In this document: positions 10,772-21,390 of the stretch, in pieces
Layout: each line of letters begins with the position of its first letter
How positions within the stretch are numbered: position 1 is the first letter of the stretch
NCBI GenBank assembly: GCA_905221615.1
Contig: CAJNDT010005556.1
Coordinates: 1,389,779 to 1,453,778, forward strand
Source of the DNA: Symbiodinium sp. CCMP2592
Taxonomy: Eukaryota > Sar > Dinophyceae > Suessiales > Symbiodiniaceae
DNA length: 64,000 bases
Direction of reading: 5' to 3'
The notes under the pieces: model-generated
Seen by the model: the letters and a program-made list of their open reading frames with translations, nothing else
What the model was told of the DNA's origin: nothing
The model's database searches: none
Translations under genes and position numbers: made by a program

Positions 10772-10960
10772 TGTTGATGATATAAATCCTAGGGTTCCTT
10801 TAAAGGGATCTATAAGGGTACCTTTAAGGGTTTCCTTTATGGGATCTATAGGGTATTGGGGTTTAGGGATATAAATCCTGCATGACCCTATAATAGGGAG
10901 TATACCACAATTCCCAGAGTTTAGGGTCCTTAAGGTCATGCAAGATTTGCATTATCAACC
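10772..10960. mobile_element. Composite palindrome (repeat within repeat)
   Basis: It starts GTTGATGATATAAATCCTAG, continues through TTCCTTTAAAGGGATCTATA and GGGTATTGGGGTTTAGGG, then restarts with GATATAAATCCTGCATGACC. It closes with GCAAGATTTGCATTATCAAC. The same layout, complete with an outer right arm, is at 11574-11844, and the split version surrounds the LTR retrotransposon. Confidence 0.65.
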
Positions 10961-11086
10961 GTTGAGGTGCAGGCGTTTAGGGTAGTTTCTGTGTAGCCCC
11001 AACAGCGAAAACAACATCTCCCAAGCCCTCAACCCCTGAACCACCCTAAACTCCCCAAAGCCCTAAACCCCGAGAAAGCAGTACTG

Positions 11087-11168
11087 AGTCTCTACTTGGG
11101 GGTGTTATTCCCGATATGAAGCAATCGAACTGCTCTTTCTAGTGAGCCTCTACTTGGGGGTGTTATTG
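11087..11168 (+). repeat. Short direct repeat, 2 units
   Basis: CTCTACTTGGGGGTGTTATT occurs twice with starts about 60 bp apart, next to the palindrome at 11171. Confidence 0.55.
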
Positions 11169-11170
11169 TG

Positions 11171-11277
11171 ATACTGTTGATGGACAACATCCTGCATGAC
11201 CCTAAGGACTCTAAACTATGGGAATTATGGTATCTTCCTTATAATGGGTAATGCAGGATTTTGTCCATCAGCAGTAT
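11171..11277. mobile_element. Palindrome, CCTGCATTACC family (GGACAAAATCC variant)
   Basis: Outer arms ATACTGTTGATGGACAACAT and TTTGTCCATCAGCAGTAT enclose the family core (CCTGCATGACCCTAAGGACT, ACTATGGGAATTATGGTAT, AATGCAGGA). The outer arms read GGACAA in place of GATATAA, as at 39536. Confidence 0.65.
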
Positions 11278-11573
11278 ATCAGCTGTCTTCGGAGTTTGGC
11301 TCCTCTTGCGGGCTCCTCGGTCCTAGGTGGGTTTTTTCAATTCACAAAAAGAGGGTTTGGGATGGCTTGGGACAGGGGGTGCTTCGCGGATTCAGCTCGT
11401 CAGGCTTGAGCCTTCAGGCCCAACAGCCAAAACTCACCAAAACTTGACTTGAGACCGGAACTCTCAACCCCTGCACCCCAAGTGGAAACTTTTTCACTCT
11501 AAGCTCCTCCACCCCAAAACCTTTCAGATGTGGGTTTAGGATTTTGGGGCTTCGGATCTAGGGTTGACATAGG

Positions 11574-11844
11574 GTTGATGATATAAATCCTAGGGTTCCT
11601 TTAAAGGGATCTATAAGGGTACCTTTAAGGGGTTCCTTTATGGGATCTATAGGGTATTGGGGTTTAGGGATATAAATCCTGGGCATTACCCATAATAAGG
11701 AACATACCGTAATTCCCATAGTTTAGGGTCCTTAAGGTCATGCAGGATTTATATCCCTAAACCCTAAAGATCTCTTAAAGGAGCCCCTTAAAGGTACCCC
11801 TATAGATCCCTTTGAAAGGAGCCCTAGGGATTTATATCATCAAC
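11574..11844. mobile_element. Nested palindrome, one element inside another
   Basis: The outer arms are GTTGATGATATAAATCCTAG and CTAGGGATTTATATCATCAAC, with matching TTCCTTTAAAGGGATCTATA and TATAGATCCCTTTGAAAGGA inside. Between them sits a complete inner palindrome, GGGATATAAATCCTGGGC to GCAGGATTTATATCCC. The inner element has clearly been inserted into, or arisen in, the loop of the outer one. Confidence 0.75.
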
Positions 11845-11891
11845 CATAGGGCTCAAGGCTGAGGCTGGGGCTCTCGAGCTTAGGGGCAGGG

Positions 11892-12000
11892 CCCAGAGAC
11901 TCCAAAACCCCTTAATCAAGGAATATTCCTTAAACTGTAATAGGAACCCTCGTATGATTTAAGGATTATTCCTTAATTAAGGGGTTTTGGAGTCTCTGGG
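11892..12000. mobile_element. Palindrome, AGAGACTCCAATACCCC family
   Basis: Arms CCCAGAGACTCCAAAACCCC and GGGGTTTTGGAGTCTCTGGG, 109 bp. A compensating pair of changes (AAAA against TTTT where relatives have ATA and TAT) keeps the arms complementary. Confidence 0.7.
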
Positions 12001-12184
12001 GGTGTCATGATTGCCCCATGTCTGCCCGCAGCTGTTGCAGTGTCGAAAGTTGGCCTTGGAAGTTACGGGTTTAAAGTAGTTCTGTAGGGCCCACTGTTAA
12101 GACTTGCAAAGATTTTCAGTCAACGCCGGAGATTATAGCATTCAGGCAGCCGCACGGCGAGAACAACATACAGAGAATGTGTAT

Positions 12185-12385
12185 ATGCACAGTGTATGTA
12201 TATATATATATACATACATACATGTGTACTTATGTAGATGTAGCTGTATGTGTACGTGTGTGTGTGTGTGTGTGTGCGCGCATGTGTGCGTGTGTGTCTG
12301 CATGTGTTTATGCGTGTCTTTGTGCATGTACGTATGCATGCATGTTTATACACTTTTTGTGTATATATGCTTTTACATGTATATG
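12185..12385. repeat. TG/TA microsatellite
   Basis: A TATATATATA core is followed by long TG runs with CATG interspersed. The open frames across it in several frames (strings of Cys-Val or His-Thr) are artefacts of the dinucleotide repeat. Confidence 0.9.
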
Positions 12386-12615
12386 AGCTGTGATGATCTT
12401 CAATCAATGCGTCAACATGGGGAATCCCGAGAGAGCCGATAGAGTATACAGACCTCTCAGAGCTACAGCATGCCCGCATCACAGTACGGAACTACTGACA
12501 AACCTCCTGCAGCAAAAGGATCCGGGTTGTATTTCACGGTGGTCTACGGTTTAGGGGTTCTGCGCTGAAGTATGTTTCGGACGTTGCAGCCAGGTCCGTG
12601 CCGCTCCTAGCACAG

Positions 12616-13515
12616 ATGGTGCGAATTTGGACGCTTTCGGGGGAAGAGCTGCCGATACCTGAGGAGCAGCTTGGAGATGTAAGATCGCTCAAGCAGGTTT
12701 TGCACTGCCAGCATGGATGTCCGCCACGTTTCCAACAAGTTCTCCTGCACCATGGCAGCCCACTGGATGCTTGCGGAAAGTTGGAGCCCTTTATGGACAT
12801 GCAGCTTCTTCTGCTGCCTTGTCGGGATGCCTGCCAAAGCCATGCTGATGACCTCGTCTCAGCCGCCAGTAGCGGATCTGTCACGGATGTGGAGGCCATT
12901 CTGAGCCGCCCCCAGTGCCCCGACTTGAGGAATCGGAGTGGCCACACGGCTCTTGGAAGAGCCTCTCGGCACGGTCACTTCGAAGTCGTCCGATTGTTGT
13001 TGGAAGCCAAAGCTGCCCCCGACCTGAAGCAAAGCGATGGAGGCACGGCACTGATGGGGGCGTCCCAAAACGGCCACTCCGAGGTTATACGATTGCTATT
13101 GGAAGCCGGGGCTGGCAAGGATTTCATGAATACATTCGGTGCCACAGCGCTGATGATGGCTTGCTATCACGGCCATGTTGAGGTCGCCCGTTTGCTGCTG
13201 GAGGCCGGCGCCGACAAGCACATGGCAAGCTCCCGAGGCACCACAGCTTTAAGTCTCGCAGCACGGCGGGGTCACATGCGAATCACACGCCTCCTGTCTG
13301 AGCCGAAAAATGCCAGGCCAAGATCAGAGTTTAAACTCCAGCCCTGTATCCTGAACCCGCTTACTTGGAGGGGCAGGGGACTTAGTAAGCAGGTTATAAG
13401 TAGAGTTATAAGTATCTTAAATGGAGTTACCCCAATGATAACCCTACTTATAAACCCCCTGCCCCTCCAAGTACCATCCGGAGACAGGTTGCATCGGGGT
13501 GTTGGACCATGCTGA
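12616..13515 (+). CDS. Ankyrin-repeat protein with ubiquitin-like N-terminus
   Basis: Predicted 299 aa protein, probably a cytoplasmic or nuclear protein-interaction adaptor; no catalytic motif. I chose ATG 12616 (MVRIWTLSGEEL) because this start recurs in dinoflagellate ankyrin proteins as I know them; the frame is open six codons further upstream. Residues 1-69 look ubiquitin-like (beta strand, SGEEL, VRSLKQ helix, PPRFQQVLLHHG, then LLLLP). Ankyrin repeats lie at about 80-108 (degenerate), 110-142, 143-175, 176-208 and 209-232, with the G-TALM-A-GH-EV-RLLLEAGA pattern. From about residue 249 the frame is read from a palindromic repeat (13362-13473), so the last 50 residues are probably not original. 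Single exon as seen. Confidence 0.85.
   Translation: MVRIWTLSGEELPIPEEQLGDVRSLKQVLHCQHGCPPRFQQVLLHHGSPLDACGKLEPFMDMQLLLLPCRDACQSHADDLVSAASSGSVTDVEAILSRPQCPDLRNRSGHTALGRASRHGHFEVVRLLLEAKAAPDLKQSDGGTALMGASQNGHSEVIRLLLEAGAGKDFMNTFGATALMMACYHGHVEVARLLLEAGADKHMASSRGTTALSLAARRGHMRITRLLSEPKNARPRSEFKLQPCILNPLTWRGRGLSKQVISRVISILNGVTPMITLLINPLPLQVPSGDRLHRGVGPC
13362..13473. mobile_element. Palindrome in the 3' end of the ankyrin gene
   Basis: Arms TACTTGGAGGGGCAGGGGAC and CCCCTGCCCCTCCAAGTA, 112 bp, GACTTAGTAAG family, with TA at both ends. Its insertion supplies in-frame codons and pushes the ankyrin stop codon to 13513. Confidence 0.75.
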
Positions 13516-13537
13516 TGCCTGATTTCTTGCAACTTGC

Positions 13538-13630
13538 ATACACTATCCTGCATTTACCCAGAATAAGGAATATACCATAGTTCCCATAGTCTAGGGTCAT
13601 TCAGGTAATGCAGGATTTAAACCATCAGCC
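13538..13630. mobile_element. Palindrome, CCTGCATTACC family
   Basis: Core CTATCCTGCATTTACCCAG to GGTAATGCAGGATTTAAACC, with ATACCATAGTTCCCATAGTC in the middle. The outer left arm is eroded. It lies 65 bp downstream of the palindrome in the ankyrin gene. Confidence 0.55.
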
Positions 13631-14726
13631 GAATCATTAGTGTTTCCCTCTCCTCCCTGCAAGCTGGGTACTCAAATTCCCCAGACCTCGAGCGGGAGAT
13701 CTGGAAATTGTGTCTTTGTCAACGGTTTTCTGTGGAAAGGACTTCAATACTAGCCCTAAGCCCTAAAACACTGTAGTACGGCAATCTAGGGACTTTGTCA
13801 TTGGTTGCTCGCGTCTTCTGCTCTGACCCAGCCTTCAACAAAATGTGGCTACTAAGGGTTACAGTAAGGGTATGAAATTGAAGTTTAGGGTTTAGGTTAT
13901 TTTCCAGATCCTCGCAGTCGATTGCCATGTCCAAGTGGGATTTGGGCGCTACCTGAACCCCCAAAAGCTCAACCGTTTGCGACGTATGTAAGACAAGAAA
14001 CATAAGGAACCCCCTAAACCCTAAAGCCTAAACCCGTTTGGGGCCTTTGATTCGGTTCGTGGGGGGGGGGGGGGGGGGGATCCTGACACCCAAACCCTAA
14101 GCCTCAACTGAAGCCCAAGAAGCCCGAACTCTAAGTTAGGGTAGGGTTTAGGGTTTCGGGTTTAGGGTTTAGGGAGTTTGGCAGTTGGGTTTAGGGTTTT
14201 GGGTGGCGGCCTACGAGCCGGGAGTTGCAGCCCTAAGCGCTAGCAGTGGCAGTGCTTGAAGCTGTGATTTTTTGTGTTGATGAGGAGCTTGGTGAGTGTA
14301 ATTTGGGGTTCGTTAGGAGTTTGGTGGGTGTAGATTTTGTCTCAGGTCTGTGAGCTTCCATAATACACCCTATTATGGCAGGCCCGTGTGACATCCTTAC
14401 GAAGCCGTACAAAGCCACACAAGACTCCATGAACACCCTGTTACCCCAAGTCTTAAACCCTAATCCCTTAAGGCCCTAACGTCTTAGACTTAATACCCTA
14501 AACCCGAAGCCTTAAACTCTTAAATCCTATGCCCTAAACCCCTAGCCCTTGCCTCAACTTAAACCCTATTGCTAAACCCTGAACTCATGAATCCTAAGCC
14601 CTAAACCCTTCGAAACCCTAAAGCCTAAACCCCTTCAAAAAGGGCCATTGTCTCGCCTTCTCAGGCGATGGCATTGACGACCTGTTTAATTCCCAGCTCC
14701 GTCGAGACCCCGGTGCCGCTTTCACT

Positions 14727-15005
14727 AGCGTTAGGGTTTCATAAGGGTTCCTTTAAGGGTTCCTGTCGGGGTACACGGTTGGGTTAGGGCTTTAGGTTTC
14801 ATAAGGGTTCCTTTGAGGTTCCTTTAAGGGTACAGAGTTAGGGCTGTGGCTTCGGGTTTCATAAGGGGGTTAGGGCGGTTAGGGTTTCATAAGGATAAGG
14901 ATTCCTTTAAGGTTCCATAAGGTTTCTATCAACGGGTTTAAGGTTTGGGGGGTTTAGGGTTTAGGATCTATATGGTTTCATAAGAGTTCCTTTAAGGGTT
15001 CTGCA
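14727..15005 (+). repeat. Clustered TTCATAAGGGTTCCTTTAAG repeats
   Basis: At least six irregular copies of a phrase close to TTTCATAAGGGTTCCTTTAA, spaced 40-70 bp apart with TTAGGG between them. Confidence 0.65.
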
Positions 15006-16116
15006 CGGCATCCATAGGGGTTTGGGGTTTAGGTCTTAGGGTTCAGGGTTTCTAGAAGGAGTCTGGAAGGAAATCTACACGGGTTCCATCAGAGTTATAT
15101 AGTAAGATCTCCAAGGGTTCTGGAAGTCTTCCTTCAGAATGTTCATAAGGATTGTTGGGTTTATGGCTCCGGTCTGAGCTCCCTAAACCACAATAGCCCG
15201 AAACCGTTTTAACCATACTGAGGCTTTCCCTAAAGCTGTGGTTTAAGTGAAATCCAGAGGTCCCTCTATCATCCAAAGTATAGATTTCTGTAATGTAGAG
15301 ATAGAAGGCCCTCAATCGTAGCCTTATTATATGTAGACGGCTACCGTATTCGGGCAGTACCCCACACCCTAAACCCGTGGAACTTGGTCGTCCCTGGGTT
15401 CATCGCACCGGAGTGTTGTGGGCTCGTGGGGTGTCGAAGAAGCGTCTTACGTGCGTTTCCTTTTTTTGTGTGCAGGGAATCTTACTATTGGAGTTTCGGG
15501 TTTTGGGGTTTAGGAATTGAGAGTTTTGGGTCTTGGGAGACTTCTGGGATCATATTCTGTGGTTTGATGGGGGATCCTGCATCTGGCGGGGCGGTCCTGC
15601 TTGGCTGTTTAGGGTTTAGAGTTCAGGATTTAGGGGTTTAGGGTTTAGGGGTTTTGAGTTTAGGGTTTAGAGTTTATGGTTTGGGGTTTCGGAGACAAGT
15701 CTTGGCCAGAAGTGCTGCAGCGGCACGAGGGTATGCATGCCTTGCAGGATTCGAATTGCGAGGAGTCTTTGCAGGTGAAGCAGCTCATGGCATGCACAGG
15801 CTGACCTGTCTCGCAGGATCCGTTGATCCGTTCTCCGATCCTGTACCGCGACTTCAGCATCATAAAAGTATAACTGATGCTTAGAGGGGCTCCTCCACCA
15901 ACCACCTGCCGGGAATGCGTCCTTATTACATCGGCATGCCTGTCCGGATCACATGCATTCTGCCAGGACGCCTTCCGAAATGGTTTGCCCTGTGAGGGAC
16001 ATGTTCTTGCCCCAAACTCGAAAGTGTTTTTTGGGAGGAGGTTTTAGGGATGGGGGTCCGCGGAACCCAGGCTTTGCGATTTTATTTATGGTTTTGGCTG
16101 TACTAAGGCGCACGAT

Positions 16117-16213
16117 GGGGGCCTTAAAAATCACGTATACTATTTTGGGGGTTCCGTATTTATACTTATAGCATAATGGGCCCCCAAAACCCTATTCTAG
16201 TTATTAAGGCCCC
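16117..16213. mobile_element. Palindrome, GGGGCCTTAATAACTAGAAT family
   Basis: Arms GGGGGCCTTAAAAATCACGT and ATTCTAGTTATTAAGGCCCC with ATTTTGGGGGTTCCGTATTT and AATGGGCCCCCAAAACC inside, about 97 bp. This is the clearest copy of the family. Its right half also occurs in the 420 bp array (CTATTCTAATTATGAAGGCC). Confidence 0.6.
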
Positions 16214-16796
16214 TACGTTACTTTACAGACAACCCCCTTGAGCGATCTTCTTTTGGATCCTGCCAGGGGTCTGGCAGCCAAGAGTCGGGTCTTGATGCTT
16301 GCAAAACCATAAATCCTAAACCTAGTTTGGGTATCGCAGGGTTGGGCCCAAAGGCTCCCTCAACTTCTGTGGTTTCGGACGCTAGTGCAGACGGAAAAGA
16401 TCCCATAAACAAAAACCTAGTTCGGGGAGTTGCGACCTTACCTTCAACAGTCGTTAAGCCCTATAAAACACCATAAACACTTCATCGAACCTTGAAATGA
16501 ATTTTGAAGGACAACACCCTAAGACTAAACCCTCAGCCCCAACACGTAGGCCCGAAGCCTCTATCTTGTTTGTAGAAGATATGTCGGAGTTTTGAAGGAA
16601 CCTTTATAACGGAGCCCTTAAACGAATCCTCTAAAGCACCCTTGCATGCAATCTTAAGGACCCTTCAAAGGGACCCTTTGATGGAATGGAATCCTCAAAG
16701 GCTTCTAGGTTTCAGCCCTGAGCCCTTAACCTTCAACCCTACACCTTAAAATCGGAAATCTTCAGCTGCATTGAGGACCCTAACTACTGAACCTTA

Positions 16797-16862
16797 AACC
16801 ATAAACCCTAAACCCCTAAACCCTACCCTAAACCCGTAAGCCCCTAAACCCCTAAACCCTAC
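16797..16862 (-). repeat. CCCTAAA block
   Basis: Tandem CCCTAAA, CCCCTAAA and CCCTACCCTAAA units in a single orientation. Next to it, 16865-16980 is a run of GGAACCCTTAAAGGA-like phrases. Confidence 0.7.
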
Positions 16863-17079
16863 TAGACTATTACCCCTGTAAAGGAACCGGTTAAAGGAGC
16901 CCTTAAGTGAGCCCTTAAAGGACGAGCCCTTGAAAGGAACCCTTGAAGGAACCCTTAACGGAAGCCTTAACGGACTCTGACTTTCAAGCCCACGAGGTCG
17001 GTATCAGAGTCTTCCGGCCCGGCCGCCGGAGATTGACAACGCCGACCTAGAGGGAGAACACAAGGCCCCTGAAAAGGTA

Positions 17080-17860
17080 CTGGAGGGTTCTATAATAGGG
17101 TCGGTCCCGCTTAAAAGGTACTATGGGTTCGATACTAAGCTCCCCTTTAAAGGGTACTCTAGGTTTCTATAATAGGGTCCCCTCAGGGGCTTTGGGTGGG
17201 TTTGGGGGTTCCTTTAAAGGGAACTCCAAGAATTCGTTAAAGGGATCTATAAGGGTAGGGTTTTTGGGTTTTCTATGGAGTACTAGGGGTTCCATAATAT
17301 GGGGTTCCCTTTGGGGAGCTATAATATACGGTTCATTTTGGGGGTACTGCGGGTTCCATAATATCGGGTGTCTCTTGAGGGGTACAACGGCTTAGGGTTT
17401 CGGGATCTATAAGGGTACCTTTAAGAGGTTCGCTTAAGGGATGTGTAGGGTTTTAGGGTTTAAGTTTTAGGGTCCAGTTTGATGATGTAGGGGTTCCTTA
17501 AAGGGTTCCTTTCAGGGGGTTGCTTGAAATTGCTTGAAAAGGTTCCTTTAAGCGGCTCCTTCAAAGGGTTCCTTCAAAGGGTTGTTTGAATAAGGACTCC
17601 TTGAGGCTTTGGGTGGGTTTGGGGTTTTGGGGTTCCTGTAAAGGGATCTAGAAGAATTCCCTTGACGGGATCTATAAGGGGTTGGGGGTTTTGGGCGGAT
17701 TTATGGTTTAGGGTTTGGGATTGCGTTGACAGGGATCTATATCCAAGGGTTTGGGGGCGTTGGGTGGATTTATGGTTTAGGGTTTGGGGTTCCTTTAAAG
17801 GGATCTATAAGAATTGTTTAAAGGGATCTATATACAAGGGTTTGGGGGGTTTTCGGGTTT
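17080..17860 (+). repeat. Degenerate TTCCTTTAAAGGGATCTATAAGG tandem
   Basis: Many irregular copies of phrases such as CCTTTAAAGGGATCTATAAG and GGGTTCCATAATA. Two larger units (GGATTTATGGTTTAGGGTTT) lie about 75 bp apart near 17700-17790. The same phrases form the arms of the composite palindromes at 10772 and 11574. Confidence 0.6.
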
Positions 17861-18270
17861 GGGGTTTAGGGCTTAGGGTTTCGGGATTGGTGTTTCGGGT
17901 TGGGTTTACGGTTAAGGGTTTAGGGTCTTGGGTTTACTGTTTTTTTTTTTGGTTTGGGGTATGGGTTTTCGCGCTATGGGTTAGGGTTGACCGGGCCTTC
18001 GGGGGGTTTGGTCTCCTGGGAAGGTGTCCTAAGGTTTGCCACAAAGTCTAGGGCCAGAGACTCCCCAGGGCGAGTTTAGGGTTTAGGGTTTCCTTTGTTA
18101 AAATTTGACAGACTCGATAACTATTGCTTGAAGGGGCCTTTTTAAGTTTCGTCTAGGAGTTTCTTTGAAGGTCCCCTCAGGGGCTCGGATCTTTTGTGAG
18201 GTCCTAGGAGCTCCCACAAAGTCCCTTTACAGTGACCAGGGCGAGATGAAGATGAACCTGGTCGAGCACC

Positions 18271-18430
18271 TAGACTTTGCTTCTTCGGCGGCATTCTGGG
18301 CTTGGGCTTACTTGGAGGCCTTGGGGACTTCGTAAGTTGGTTATAAGCAGGGCTATGCTTGGGGTAACTCCGTTTAGGGTACTTATAACTCTTCTAGACT
18401 TTGCTTCTTCGGCGGCATTCTGGGCTTGGG
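18271..18430. repeat. 36 bp direct repeat flanking a truncated palindrome
   Basis: A 36 bp sequence starting TAGACTTTGCTTCTTCGGCG is present identically at 18271-18306 and 18395-18430. Between them (18307-18394) lies a shortened copy of the GACTTAGTAAG palindrome (CTTACTTGGAGGCCTTGGGG to GGGTACTTATAACTC) that has lost its right arm. Confidence 0.75.
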
Positions 18431-19530
18431 ATCAGGCTTAGTGTCAAGGGCTTAGGGTCTGAGGTTTACGGTTATGGGCTTCAGGATATGTGGCGCAGGG
18501 GCTGTGGCAGTTGGACGTTGCAGGTGTTGTGAGTTCAGGTCCCGCTGAGCAGTCTGAGTCTAAGGTAGGAGGGTTTATATCAAGAACTTTTCGTCTTGAT
18601 TTGTTGCTTCGCCAGGTTTATTTGGGTTGACGGTTGATGCATTGTTTCTGGACCCTGACTTCGTTTATGCCCGTCTTGTATTGCAGTGCTGCTCGTCAAC
18701 GCAGATCTCAAAATATTTTGTCGTGGCGTGGCGTTAGTATGAGTGCAGTGGTATGGTCGAGGGGTGGAAGGCGACACTCTCATTCACTAATATCCATGTA
18801 CCCAGATATCCGAATATTCTAGACTCCCTGCATACCCTAAGCCCGTCTTGTCCTAAAGTCCAAATGAGTTTAAGGTTCACGGTTTAGGGTTTTAGGCCTC
18901 CCAAACTTTATGTCCACTAAATTGGGGACATGGATCAGTTGCCGAGCTAAAAAGTGCGGGTTCTTTGATGAGGTACTATCTTGTGATATCCAAACAGGGA
19001 CGCAGCGTGCAGCAAAATTGATGTCGAATTTCATAAGCCCTAAACCCTAACCCCGAAACCCCAAGGGCCCAAACCCGGTCAAATCCGTTACCGTTAAATG
19101 CTTCCAGAACCCTGAATCCGTGGCCAAGGAGCTTATCCCGGAAGAGATGTGGCTCCGGTTAGTGGAGTGGCTGGGAGCTCGGAGATGTGTAGGTTGAGGG
19201 TTCACTGCGATGTTTTTAAAGGTGGTGGTCTAGGATATCTGAAAGCTCCTTTTGGGATTTCATGGTTGTTGTACATAAGGGTTTAGGTTTTATATAGGGC
19301 TCTACAAGGGTTGTAAAGGTTTGTAAGGCTTTCAGGGTTCGATAAGGTTTGGTTTTTGGGTTGGGTGTTGAGGGTAAGTGGGGGTTAAGATTCAGTTTGA
19401 GGTCTGCACGCTTGAACTCCGTCACCGGTCTAGGACTCTTGAGTACGAGGATGTAGATCCGCCCAGTCGTATCATTACTCCTCTTCATTCAGGTTGGGGA
19501 ACCGAGGTTGGGGTATCAGGATGACATGCC
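18431..19530. other. Intergenic, no supported gene
   Basis: Mixed sequence with sparse TTTAGGG words. Overlapping 60-90 codon frames on both strands (18580-18822, 19216-19488) show no recognisable protein. Confidence 0.5.
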
Positions 19531-19536
19531 GATTCC

Positions 19537-19634
19537 GGAGTTCCCGAAAATGAGGGGTACCTTATTTTGGGTCCCTATAATAAGGATCCTACTATTCAGG
19601 GTACTATGTTAGGGTCCCGTATGTTCGGAAGCTC
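19537..19634. mobile_element. Palindrome, GAGTTCCCGAAAATGAGGGG family
   Basis: Left GGAGTTCCCGAAAATGAGGG, right CCGTATGTTCGGAAGCTC, with GGTACCTTATTTTGGGTCCC inside. Relatives are at 22095-22150 (partial) and 23024-23134. Confidence 0.55.
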
Positions 19635-19719
19635 GTTTGGTGTTGAGCAGCTGCCTGCCTCAAGCGGCTTCGGGCGTCAAGGCCTGAGGTTGAATTCCCT
19701 GCTTTCCCAGACCCACTTT

Positions 19720-19816
19720 GGAGGATCTAGAAAGTAGATCCCCTAATTTGGGGCCCTGTAGTACTAAGAGTACTTCATAGGAACCCCCATTAAGGGATCT
19801 ACTTTTTGGATCCTCC
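19720..19816. mobile_element. Palindrome, GGAGGATCTAGAAAGTAGAT
   Basis: Left GGAGGATCTAGAAAGTAGAT and right AAGGGATCTACTTTTTGGAT then CCTCC. About 97 bp. The inner arms CCCCTAATTTGGGG and CCCCCATTAAGGGA are partly complementary. Only one copy was noticed. Confidence 0.5.
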
Positions 19817-20098
19817 CGGAGGTCTGCTTTCACCAATTGCAGCGAAGCTAGGGCTTTTCTTAGCGGCTTTGTTCTTGGTCCTCGGATATGTTGGGCGGCC
19901 GTGGGTTGCCACGATGCTTCTTCTTTTCTAAGCTCGAAACCCATAGCTGTAATTAGGGAGAAGTGCTTTCAGTAACCTAAAGGACCTAAAGACCACAAAC
20001 CAACGCCAAGTACTGGTAGTGTGTTGAGTGGCTCTTTCCTTTGGGTTTTCAGGTTTTGATTCTAGGTTAGATCAAGACAAACATGGAGACCCCCCGAA

Positions 20099-20227
20099 AT
20101 TGTCAGAAGGTTTGAGAAGTTTGTTTTAAGTTGCCATAATATAGAAAGCATATCATGGCCTGTATATGTTCCGTTTTAATTATGGCTTATGGTAATTAAA
20201 GATAAGTTCGATTTGACCTCCTGACAG
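20099..20227. mobile_element. Imperfect palindrome, TTGTCAGAAGGT
   Basis: Weak inverted ends TTGTCAGAAGG and CCTCCTGACAG with an AT-rich interior containing TATGGCTTATGG and CCATAATATAG. A decayed element is possible; low certainty. Confidence 0.35.
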
Positions 20228-20851
20228 CACTCTTCCAAACCTTGACCCTTCGAACTACTCAGCACGAAGGTTTTACAGGTTTTCAAACGGTTCTCATTCG
20301 TGTTCGAGAAGGGGGTTGTGGGGCACTATCGGGGTGCATGAAGTTCTGTAAGGGTTCTTGCTAAAGAACTTTGCGCAGGTTACATCGGACGGATTGCTTT
20401 CCCAATTATTGCGTCTTAAAGTTACATTCCGGAGCAAAAAGCAAATTTTAGTCTCAGGGTTCAGGGTTTAGGGTTGGACGTTCCTACGAGAGGTCAAGCA
20501 TGCATGAATGAAACACCACTGTGACCCGGGGCGAAAACCTTTTGACACCCTCTAAGACTCTAAGAAGCCCTCCACCCTAAACCCTAAACTCTAAGTTTAA
20601 ATCCTAAAGCCCAAACCCCAAACCCTGCACCCTAAATCCTCAACCTTTGTAACACCCTACAAAAGCTCTTGAAAGCCTCTCAGGTATGGAGGAGGACCAG
20701 CTCTTCCTCGGAAGGTGCCGAGCTAAAGGGGAGATTGAACATAATTGGGCTTTGGGTCGGGGGTTTTGGGTTGATGGACTTATGGACAAAAGTTTTACGG
20801 TTTAGATACTTGGGTCTTACGGTTTAGATATGTTATCGCCCCCCCATCTTT

Positions 20852-21390
20852 GTGACCTACCAGCTTTATGGCAAGGTGAACTCCCGTAAATCAGGTGCTG
20901 TTCTGGGTGTGCGTGGAAAACTGGCAACGGAATTCCTGCAAAGGCATCTACAGGGCCCAGTGGGTAACACCCACTTGGTACTCGGCATGGGTCACAGCGA
21001 GCTCCGCATCCCGGTCAAACAAACCATGACCTATTTGGGGATTGAGGTTTCCTATCACAACTTTGAACAGGAGACGCTTGACACAAGACTCAAAATTGCT
21101 CAGGCCACCCGCTGTCGACTAAGCAAAAGGTGCTTAGCGCCAGACGGTTTCTCACGCAATCGCAACGTGTACGTCTGTATATGCTTTGTGTTCGCTCTGC
21201 TGCGCTGTGTGGATTGGGGGCAGTTGGACTGCACCAAGCCGCAGCAAGACAGCTTCGGCGGTTTGAGACCCGACACCTTCGTGCCATTGCCAGGTCTCCA
21301 GTTCACCTGACCAAGAGTCTACTGCACAGCTGTGCCAAGGCTAAAGTTGATTACCCCACTACAGCAACTTCTGCGAGTCCTACAGCGTAA
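20852..21390 (+). pseudogene. LINE reverse-transcriptase fragment, frameshifted
   Basis: C-terminal (thumb and downstream) part of a non-LTR retrotransposon reverse transcriptase. The first frame (20852 to about 21125) carries TYLGIEVSYHNFEQETL and RLKIAQATRCRLSK. The second frame (from about 21126) continues with LSARRFLTQSQRVRLYMLCV, a LYGL-like patch (ALCGLGAVG), then RRFETRHLRAIARSPVHLTK, which matches dinoflagellate LINE proteins as I know them. A one-base frameshift near 21125 separates the halves. The catalytic palm (YADD-type motif) and the endonuclease are absent, so this is a 5'-truncated, dead copy. Confidence 0.75.

Larger units (their letters stand above)
13640..18270. other. Repeat-rich intergenic DNA, no supported gene
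   Basis: TTTAGGG-like and CCCTAAA-like filler changes orientation repeatedly. It includes a pure G19 tract at 14061-14079 and a T11 tract at about 17940-17950. Open frames of 60-129 codons (for example 17662-18051, Gly/Trp/Phe/Arg-rich) are translations of the G/T-rich repeats. I see no domain or codon-like composition. Confidence 0.6.

Noticed and set aside
12104..12482. Open frames on both strands over the TG/TA microsatellite
   Set aside because: They encode only Cys-Val-Tyr or His-Thr strings dictated by the dinucleotide repeat.
17662..18051. 129-codon Gly/Trp/Phe/Arg-rich frame
   Set aside because: It is a translation of TTTAGGG-like and GGGTTTGG repeats, not a protein-like sequence.
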